From the NCBI RefSeq assembly GCF_002284575.1, contig NZ_NPKJ01000075.1, positions 124,001-188,000 on the forward strand: a DNA stretch of 64,000 nt. The letters are read 5' to 3'. A program made the position numbers and the translations under genes. Origin of the DNA: Mesorhizobium temperatum. GTDB lineage: Bacteria > Pseudomonadota > Alphaproteobacteria > Rhizobiales > Rhizobiaceae. The notes beneath the pieces are model-generated. The model saw only the letters and a list, made by a program, of their open reading frames with translations. It did no database searches and was not told the origin of the DNA. This document shows positions 8,967-15,087 of this stretch, one piece after another. Each line of letters begins with the position of its first letter. The first letter of the stretch is position 1.

Positions 8967-9350
8967 TTGCGGGGAAGGCATGTGGGAGCGGCCACGCCGA
9001 TTACAATCGGGCTGGACAGCGGCGTCGTTTGTTTGACGCTGATGACGCAGTATCTGCGCCAGCCGGCCGATCCCGACGCCATTCGCCATGACCTGGGTTT
9101 GGGCGAACGGACCGCCGATCGCGTCGACCTTGTACGGGCAGCAAAACGCCTGAAGCTCAAGGCCAAGATAGCAAGACCTTCGCCGAAGAGGCTGGACCGC
9201 CTGCCGCTGCCGATAATCATCGAGAAGGCGGACGGCAGCTTTGTGCTGCTGGCGGCCTTGTCTGCGGGCAAGGTGCTCTTGCAGGATCCGCAATCTGTGC
9301 TTCTGGCCGGTATAATATGTGGCGGTGAAAGATGCGTACAGCAATCGTGA
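8967..9350 (+). pseudogene. Truncated type I secretion ABC transporter (C39-like domain only)
   Basis: The 127-residue frame matches the N-terminal C39-like peptidase-derived domain of HlyB-type secretion ATPases. It has IGLDSGVVCLTLMTQYL, then ADPDAIRHDLG, LVRAAKRLKLKAK, DRLPLPIIIEKADGSFVLL and KVLLQDPQS, the same order as in HlyB. The catalytic Cys position is Asp, as in the non-proteolytic HlyB branch. The frame stops right after this domain. The membrane domain (about 300 residues) and ATPase domain (about 250) are absent. The start is uncertain: TTG 8967 or GTG 8982. It is probably the 5' remnant of a disrupted exporter gene, with the AT-rich gene at 9391 inserted or recombined at the break. 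Confidence 0.6.
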
Positions 9351-9390
9351 CTGTATGAAAGCTTCAAATTATGTTGTATATGGGCGAGCG

Positions 9391-10092
9391 ATGAAGATAA
9401 AAGATATTATATATAGGGACATAGACGAGGTGCCTCTCGCCGAGTATGTTGAGGCTTTCTCATTTCTTGTCGCCGGTGTGGATGATAAAAACCTTAAAAC
9501 AGATGTCGATGTCCAGAATGCGAAAAGTAAGTACTTGATTGCATACGAATCTTACAGAATATTGATTTCATTACTAATTGTATTTTTAGTTATTTTTGCT
9601 AACTTGATAAGATCTGGGAATGTACAACTTAACTACGAGAGAATTATGCGGGGCCATGCTTTCATGGAAGCATGGCCTTGGAATAAAAACATATTTTTGC
9701 AATTATTGAAGGCGAATCAACTTGATTTATTTAGGCAGCGGAATGACTACTATTGGTTCTCATATTTATGCAGTGTAACCAGCTCAATATGGATATTATG
9801 GATACTCTGGAGAATTTCGGTCGAGTTTCGTCGATCTGACAGAATGAATGTCTCCGATTCTGAATATGCGGCTGTGCTGCGGGCTATTGGAATTTTACTT
9901 GCTGGAACATTGATTAGTTTTTTTGCCGCGAAGGCTAGTTTTTCAGATGGATATTCATTCTATGCACCATCTCTGAAAGATGCAGTTGTCGCATACTCTA
10001 TAAAAAAGATATTATTAATTTCGTGCTTTTATGCAATGTGTGGGCTGTCTGTTTTTGTAATATCTATGCTCTTTAGGTACAGGCGAATCTAG
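9391..10092 (+). CDS. AT-rich orphan membrane protein of unknown function
   Basis: I do not recognise this protein. From ATG 9391 it has 233 residues; in-frame starts at 9319 and 9355 are possible. It begins with a charged 55-residue cytoplasmic stretch. Membrane segments follow near residues 57-72 (ISLLIVFLVIFANLI), 125-140 (SSIWILWILW), 165-182 (AIGILLAGTLISFF) and 205-228 (ILLISCFYAMCGLSVFV). The base composition is strikingly AT-rich, with many AAA, ATA and TTA codons, unlike every other gene in the window. This points to recent horizontal acquisition. It sits between a truncated secretion gene and the arsenite-oxidase locus. Confidence 0.55.
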   Translation: MKIKDIIYRDIDEVPLAEYVEAFSFLVAGVDDKNLKTDVDVQNAKSKYLIAYESYRILISLLIVFLVIFANLIRSGNVQLNYERIMRGHAFMEAWPWNKNIFLQLLKANQLDLFRQRNDYYWFSYLCSVTSSIWILWILWRISVEFRRSDRMNVSDSEYAAVLRAIGILLAGTLISFFAAKASFSDGYSFYAPSLKDAVVAYSIKKILLISCFYAMCGLSVFVISMLFRYRRI

Positions 10093-10656
10093 TGGCTGCG
10101 GCTGGATGCCAATCGGCCGGGGGACAGTGGCAGTACAAACTTGCGTCCCACGAATAGGCTCGACGTATGCAGGCAGCGGGCAAAATGGCCTCTTCAATCG
10201 AATGCCTGGTCGATGATGTCAAACCCCAGCTTGGCCCTCGCTTTGCAGCGAGAGTACAGCATGAGCCAAATCCGAAAAATCTCGATTGGGATTACATCGT
10301 GGCGCGTACCGACCACATCAAACGTGAAGAGGCGCTACTTAAGCAACGAGGGCTTAAGCTCTACTCGCAGTCGGGCGTTAAGAGCAACATGTCGGGCGTT
10401 ACTGGTATTCGCGCGACCTGGCGCTCACGCTGACGTCCCCATTCTGATGCCACTCTGGAGTTGGTGATATCACCATCCTGCCGGCTCACGACCCTGAACA
10501 GCTCTGGCGGCCGATTCATGCTGTTCGACAAGCAGGTAGGAATGCCCCTGATGGATGACAAGACGGGCGAGCCCTGTGCATCCCAGACGGGATGCGTCGG
10601 ATCGCTCCAAAATCCGGTTCCGCTTTTGCAGTTCCTAGACTTCTACATTTTCGGAT
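10093..10656. other. Intergenic region upstream of aioX with unassigned short frames
   Basis: About 560 bases. Open frames at 10167-10433 (88 codons) and 10461-10763 are not recognised, and the second runs out of frame into aioX. GC content returns to the genome level after the AT-rich gene. It contains the perfect 14-base palindrome at 10462-10475. It may hold scars of mobile DNA, but no inverted terminal repeat pair or transposase could be identified. Confidence 0.4.
10462..10475. promoter_or_regulatory. Perfect 14-bp palindrome upstream of aioX
   Basis: TGGTGATATCACCA is perfectly self-complementary and lies about 180-230 bases before the possible aioX starts. A regulator-binding site is plausible. 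No regulator can be named. Confidence 0.3.
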
Positions 10657-11607
10657 ATGATCGGGTCGACCGGGCACCCTCTCGCTCCGGTCGGGAGGCG
10701 ATTCTTGAGGAACCTAGGCAACCCGCACAGGGCCACCGACGGCGTTCCGATCACACGGCGTGATCTGATTACGGCCGCTGTTTCGGGTGCGGCCACCCTC
10801 TTCGCCCCCGTTGTCCTCGGCAGCGAAGAAGAAAGTTTCAAATTCGGCCTGACGCCGGTCTTCCTCTCGAACGATCTCGAATTGCTTGGCCATCTGCGCA
10901 GCTATCTCAGCGCCAGGATCGGTGGCCGGATCGAGCTCGTGACGCGCCGCACCTATCAGGAAATCACGGCGCTGCTGGTTTCCGGGCAGATCCAGTCGGC
11001 ATGGATTTGCGGCTATCCCTACGTGCAGTTCAAGGCCGATCTCGACCTTGTCGCAACCCCGGTCTGGCACGGCAAGCCGCTCTACCAGTCCTACCTGATC
11101 GCTTCGGCCGATCGTAAAGCGGATGACTGGGCCGGACTGAAAGGCGATGTCCATGCGTTCTCGGATCCTGATTCGAATTCGGGTTTTCTGGTGACGCGGG
11201 CGCTGCTTGCGGAGAACCGCCAGCTTGCCGGCAGCTTTTTCGCGCGGAGCTTTTTCACCTATGGGCACCGAAACGTCATCAGGGCCGTCGCCTCGGGCCT
11301 CACTCAGTCGGGCAGCGTCGACGGCTATGTCTACGAGGTGATGCGCGAGACCGAGCCGGATCTGGTGAAGCAGACCAGGATCGTACGCAAGTCGGAATGG
11401 CTGGGCTTTCCGCCAATAGCGTCGCCGAAGTCCGTCGCCAACGATCGACGCGTCAGGGCGTTGCAGCAGGCCTTGATTTCCATGCAGGATGATGCCGAGG
11501 GTCGGAAGGTTCTTGCCCTGCTTCGGCTGGACGGGTTCGCGGCAACCAGTCCGTCGCATTTCGACGCGATTGCGGCCAAGGTGGAAACCGTGAGGCAGTC
11601 CGGATGA
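10657..11607 (+). CDS. aioX: Periplasmic arsenite-sensing binding protein AioX
   Basis: PhnD-like (phosphate/phosphonate family) solute-binding protein that senses As(III) in the periplasm and signals to AioS. A twin-arginine-like leader (ITRRDLITAAVSGAATLFAP) lies near residues 32-51. The body has FGLTPVFLSNDLELLGHL and a CGYP motif. Its Cys118 is the only Cys in the protein, a candidate As(III) ligand since I recall a single essential Cys in characterised AioX. ATG 10657 lacks a ribosome site; TTG at 10705 has GGGAGG six bases upstream and is a serious alternative that keeps the signal peptide. It overlaps aioS by 4 bases (ATGA). The identity rests on the aio gene order as well as the fold. 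Confidence 0.88.
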   Translation: MIGSTGHPLAPVGRRFLRNLGNPHRATDGVPITRRDLITAAVSGAATLFAPVVLGSEEESFKFGLTPVFLSNDLELLGHLRSYLSARIGGRIELVTRRTYQEITALLVSGQIQSAWICGYPYVQFKADLDLVATPVWHGKPLYQSYLIASADRKADDWAGLKGDVHAFSDPDSNSGFLVTRALLAENRQLAGSFFARSFFTYGHRNVIRAVASGLTQSGSVDGYVYEVMRETEPDLVKQTRIVRKSEWLGFPPIASPKSVANDRRVRALQQALISMQDDAEGRKVLALLRLDGFAATSPSHFDAIAAKVETVRQSG

Positions 11608-13061
11608 AACTGCTCCGGCGTTTCCGGTCGATTCCCGTCTCCTACCGCGTGCCGGTCCTTGTCGCCTTGCTCATGGTGGTCATCAGTGCGGCCATTTCCG
11701 AGCGCGTTCTCAGCCGGCTGTCGCGGACACAGGAAAGCTTCCTCAACGGTCTTGCCGAAACCTATCTGGACGGGCTTTCGTCAGCCGTGGTGCCGGCTGT
11801 GTTGCGGGCCGACGTCTGGGAGGTGTTCGACGCGCTCGACAGGTCCTCGGCGTCCTATAAATCGCTTGCCCCGATCGAAACCGTGGTGACCGGCTCAGAC
11901 GGCAGGGTGCTCGCAGCGAGCGATCCGAACCGGATCGCGACCTATTCCGAATTGTCGGCCGATTACCGCAATCGCTATGGGCCGGATGTCGTCACCATCG
12001 ACGAGGCCAGGTTGACCGGGTTCGCCCACCGCGATCTCGTCTATCAGGGCCAGCCGATCGGCACCATCCACGCCACATTCGATGTTTCGCATCTCTTTGC
12101 CGAACGGCGCGAGATTCTGGTCACCCTGCTTATTACCAATGGCGTCCTTGCGGCGTTGTTCGCGCTGGGCGGCTTCGTGCTGGTGAGGCAGATGATCGGG
12201 CCGATGCGGGTGCTGGAGGATCACATGCGCGCTGCAGCGCATGGCGCGGCCGAGCCGATCTCGCACCGGGAAATCCCGGCCGGGGACTCCGAGGTCGCAG
12301 GCCTGTTCCGCGGCTACAATGCCCTTGTCCATGCCGAGCGTGAGCGCGCGAACTTCGCCATGCAGCTCGCCGAGGAAGAGAAGCTGTCGAGCCTCGGGCG
12401 TCTCGCTTCCGGCATGGCGCACGAGATCAACAATCCGCTTGGCGGCCTGTTCAACGCACTGGATACGTTGAAGACCCATGGCGAAACCCCCGGTGTCCGC
12501 GACACATCGATCAGCCTGATCGAGCGCGGCCTTGCCGGCATTCGCGACGTGGTCGAGGCCGCGCTTGCGACTTATCGGCCAGAACGATCGCAGCGCCCGA
12601 TGACGGCCGCCGATCTGGACGATGTCCGCCTGTTGCTCAAGCCGGAATTGCGCCGCAAGCGGCAGCGGCTGGACTGGAGCGTCGCATGGAACGGTGCGCG
12701 GGAATTGCCCATCCGAGGCGGTCCGGTCCGTCAGGCGGTCCTCAATCTCCTCCTCAATGCCAGCGCGGTCACTCCTGAAGACGGGACGGTTTCGCTGACG
12801 GCGATGAGCTGGGAAGACCGGTTGCACATCGAGATTGGCGACCAGGGCACCGGAATGCCGGCCGACATCGCAGGGATTCTCATCGACCAGGACCCCGGCC
12901 CGGCGGTGCGCGCGGGGCGTGGTCTCGGCCTCTGGATGGTCCGCCGCGTGGTTGACGATCTCGGCGGACGTGCCAGTATCGCAGCCAAAAGAGGAGGAGG
13001 GACGGCGGTCACGCTGACAATTCCCTTCGACAGGGAGGACACCAAAGCCCATGCCGCCTGA
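11604..13061 (+). CDS. aioS: Arsenite-responsive sensor histidine kinase AioS
   Basis: Inner-membrane histidine kinase, 485 residues. A membrane segment near residues 13-30 and another near 172-195 bracket a periplasmic domain of about 145 residues. A HAMP region comes next (MIGPMRVLEDHM). The phospho-acceptor His273 is in GMAHEINNPLGG, and the ATPase domain carries the N-box LNLLLNASAV and G-boxes GDQGTGMP and GRGLGLWMVRRVV. It should receive the As(III) signal from AioX and phosphorylate AioR. It overlaps aioX by 4 bases and aioR by 11, so the three are translationally coupled. Confidence 0.92.
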   Translation: MKLLRRFRSIPVSYRVPVLVALLMVVISAAISERVLSRLSRTQESFLNGLAETYLDGLSSAVVPAVLRADVWEVFDALDRSSASYKSLAPIETVVTGSDGRVLAASDPNRIATYSELSADYRNRYGPDVVTIDEARLTGFAHRDLVYQGQPIGTIHATFDVSHLFAERREILVTLLITNGVLAALFALGGFVLVRQMIGPMRVLEDHMRAAAHGAAEPISHREIPAGDSEVAGLFRGYNALVHAERERANFAMQLAEEEKLSSLGRLASGMAHEINNPLGGLFNALDTLKTHGETPGVRDTSISLIERGLAGIRDVVEAALATYRPERSQRPMTAADLDDVRLLLKPELRRKRQRLDWSVAWNGARELPIRGGPVRQAVLNLLLNASAVTPEDGTVSLTAMSWEDRLHIEIGDQGTGMPADIAGILIDQDPGPAVRAGRGLGLWMVRRVVDDLGGRASIAAKRGGGTAVTLTIPFDREDTKAHAA

Positions 13062-14394
13062 GCGCGCCCGGATAGGCCTCGTCGAGGACGATCCCGTCAT
13101 GGGCGGGTCGATCGTCCAGCGCCTTGAGCTCGAGGGCTGGCGGGTGAATTGGTGGCAGTCAGGGCGGGATGCCATCTCCGGAATTGAAGGCCTCTGTGGT
13201 TGCCTCGATCTGGTGATTTGTGACGTCCGTCTCCCGGATATTTCCGGGGAAGTGGTTTTCAGCGAGCTTGCCAACCTGCCGAATTCGCCACCCTTTGTCT
13301 TCGTGACCGGCCATGGCGAGATTGACCAGGCTGTCCGGTTGATGCGATCCGGCGCCGTCGATTTCATGACCAAGCCGTTCGCGATGGATGAATTCCTGCG
13401 CAGGATCGATGCCGCACGGCGGACTACGCATAGCCAGCTTCGTCTCAAGGGCTATTTCCTCGGCGAGTCCCCGGCCATCCAGCATGCCGAAGACTTGCTG
13501 CGGCGTTATGCCGGCCACGATCTTCCCGTGCTGATCACCGGCGAGACCGGATGCGGGAAAGAAGTGGCGGCCCGCCTGCTGCATGAGGTCTCACCTCGGC
13601 GCCTGGAGCCGTTCATCGCGGTGAACTGTGCGGCGATCCCGGCCGAACTGCTGGAAAGCGAGATTTTCGGTCACGAAAAAGGGGCGTTTACCGGGGCGCA
13701 GCAGCGGCATCTCGGATATGCCGAGCGGGCCGGAAACGGCACCTTGTTCCTGGACGAGATCGGCGACATGCCAATGCCGCTTCAGGCAAAATTGCTGAGG
13801 CTCATAGAGGACGGCAGTTTCAATCGCGTCGGCGGCGAGACGCCCTGCCCGTTTGGCGCACGGGTCGTTTCGGCCACGCATCGCGACCTCGGCCAACGCG
13901 ATGGGCGGTCGAGCTTCCGCGAAGATCTGTATTTTCGACTCGCCGTCCTGCCGGTGACGATTCCACCGCTACGTGAGCGGCATGAGGACATCACCTGGCT
14001 GCTCGACAGGTTCCTTGAAAACGCAGCGACCCGATCCGACACCCGGATCCGGGGTTTCAGCGCGCTGGCCGAGGAGGCCGCACTCGCCTATCCCTGGCCC
14101 GGAAATGTGCGGGAGCTTAGGAACCGCGTCGAGCGGGCGGTGGCGTTGTCGACCAGTGAATGGATCATGCCCGGCGACCTGTTCCCGGAGCGGACAGCAA
14201 AACCCGCAAGCGCTGCATTCGCCCCGCTGGCCGATGTTCGCGATGCGGCGGAGCGGCGGCAGATAGAGCGGGCGCTGGACGAAACCGGCGGTCAAATCGC
14301 GAAAGCAGCCGGGTTGCTGGCGATCTCGCGAACGACGCTTTGGGAGAAGATGACGCGGCTCGGCGTTTCCGATCGGGCGCGTTCGACTTCCTGA
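13051..14394 (+). CDS. aioR: Sigma-54-dependent response regulator AioR
   Basis: NtrC-type activator, 447 residues. The receiver domain spans 1-120 with phospho-acceptor Asp58 in VICDVRLPD and the conserved Lys in TKPF. The AAA+ domain has Walker A GETGCGKE at 164-171, the sigma-54-contacting loop GAFTGA at 211-216 and Walker B FLDEIGDM. A C-terminal Fis-type helix-turn-helix is present (GQIAKAAGLLAISRTTLWEK). An intact GAFTGA loop means it can activate sigma-54 promoters, and one lies just downstream before aioB. Between the aioR stop and that promoter is a palindrome that is the likely AioR binding site. Confidence 0.94.
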   Translation: MPPERARIGLVEDDPVMGGSIVQRLELEGWRVNWWQSGRDAISGIEGLCGCLDLVICDVRLPDISGEVVFSELANLPNSPPFVFVTGHGEIDQAVRLMRSGAVDFMTKPFAMDEFLRRIDAARRTTHSQLRLKGYFLGESPAIQHAEDLLRRYAGHDLPVLITGETGCGKEVAARLLHEVSPRRLEPFIAVNCAAIPAELLESEIFGHEKGAFTGAQQRHLGYAERAGNGTLFLDEIGDMPMPLQAKLLRLIEDGSFNRVGGETPCPFGARVVSATHRDLGQRDGRSSFREDLYFRLAVLPVTIPPLRERHEDITWLLDRFLENAATRSDTRIRGFSALAEEAALAYPWPGNVRELRNRVERAVALSTSEWIMPGDLFPERTAKPASAAFAPLADVRDAAERRQIERALDETGGQIAKAAGLLAISRTTLWEKMTRLGVSDRARSTS

Positions 14395-14409
14395 ACCTTC
14401 GGCATTGCA

Positions 14410-14433
14410 GCATGTCCGGATTTCCGAACATGC
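14410..14433. promoter_or_regulatory. Probable AioR upstream activating sequence
   Basis: A 24-base near-perfect palindrome, GCATGTCCGG then ATTTCCGAACATGC. Its core reads GTCCG-N6-CGAAC. It is centred about 72 bases upstream of the -24 element, about -98 from the expected start site, the usual place for an NtrC-type activator. I recall a GT(C/T)CG-N6-CG(A/G)AC motif proposed for AioR in Rhizobiales, which this fits exactly (memory, not checked). Confidence 0.7.
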
Positions 14434-14492
14434 AGGCTCCATGGCGCTGGCTTTCCAGCAGTTTCTCAAATGAAATCGGCGGCTTCTCCGGT

Positions 14493-14507
14493 TGGCACAG
14501 GCGTTGC
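14493..14507 (+). promoter_or_regulatory. Sigma-54 (-24/-12) promoter of aioBA
   Basis: TGGCAC (14493-14498), five bases, then TTGC (14504-14507): an exact match to the sigma-54 consensus TGGCAC-N5-TTGC. The expected transcription start is near 14519, leaving about 27 bases before the aioB ATG at 14546, with ribosome site GGGAGG at 14535-14540. Confidence 0.9.
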
Positions 14508-14545
14508 AAGACGGCTTGCGACGATTTCGCCAATGGGAGGAATGC

Positions 14546-15073
14546 ATGGATCGCTGCAACAGACTGGTCGACGTCGGCCGCCGTCAATTCTTGAGGGGAG
14601 GGGCGTTCGCCGCCGCCGGCATGGCCACCGCCGTGGCGCTGCCGGCACAAGCTCAGACCAAGGCTGCACCCGGTCTGGCGCTGGTCGAATACCCGTCGAA
14701 CAAGCTGGCCAATATTGCCGATTTGAAACCAAACGAGCCTTTCGATGTCGGCTACCCCGATGACAACGCGCCCGGTGTGCTGCTGAAGCTTGGAATGAAA
14801 GTGGAAGGCGGCGCCGGTCCTGACGGCGACATCGTCGGCTTCTCGACCATCTGCCCGCACAAGGGCTTCCCGCTCAACTACAACGCCGACGACCACTCCT
14901 TCAATTGCCCCGGCCACTATTCGCGCTTCGACGCGGATGCCGGCGGGCAACAGATCTGGGGGCAGTCGACCGCCAACCTGCCGCAATATGCGCTCCGCGT
15001 CGACGACAAGGGCGACATCTATGCCGAGGGCGTGGACGAGCTGCTCTACGGTCGTCTGAGCAATGTACTTTAA
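14546..15073 (+). CDS. aioB: Arsenite oxidase small subunit AioB (Rieske protein)
   Basis: Rieske [2Fe-2S] subunit, 175 residues, exported to the periplasm by the Tat system with AioA. The signal is GRRQFLRGG near residues 11-19, with a hydrophobic stretch and ALPAQA cleavage region. Cluster ligands are Cys103/His105 (ICPHKGF) and Cys121/His124 (NCPGHYS). Residues 108 and 123 are Phe and Gly where classical Rieske proteins have the disulfide Cys pair. From memory the Alcaligenes faecalis enzyme also lacks this pair. The start at 14546 was chosen because it follows GGGAGG and lies after the sigma-54 promoter; the longer frame from 14492 would begin upstream of the transcription start. Confidence 0.94.
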   Translation: MDRCNRLVDVGRRQFLRGGAFAAAGMATAVALPAQAQTKAAPGLALVEYPSNKLANIADLKPNEPFDVGYPDDNAPGVLLKLGMKVEGGAGPDGDIVGFSTICPHKGFPLNYNADDHSFNCPGHYSRFDADAGGQQIWGQSTANLPQYALRVDDKGDIYAEGVDELLYGRLSNVL

Positions 15074-15087
15074 GAGAGGGTCGGATC

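Noticed and set aside
10141..10763. Transposase or IS remnant before aioX
   Set aside because: Short frames on both strands were inspected; no DDE motif, no paired terminal repeats and no recognisable IS family sequence.
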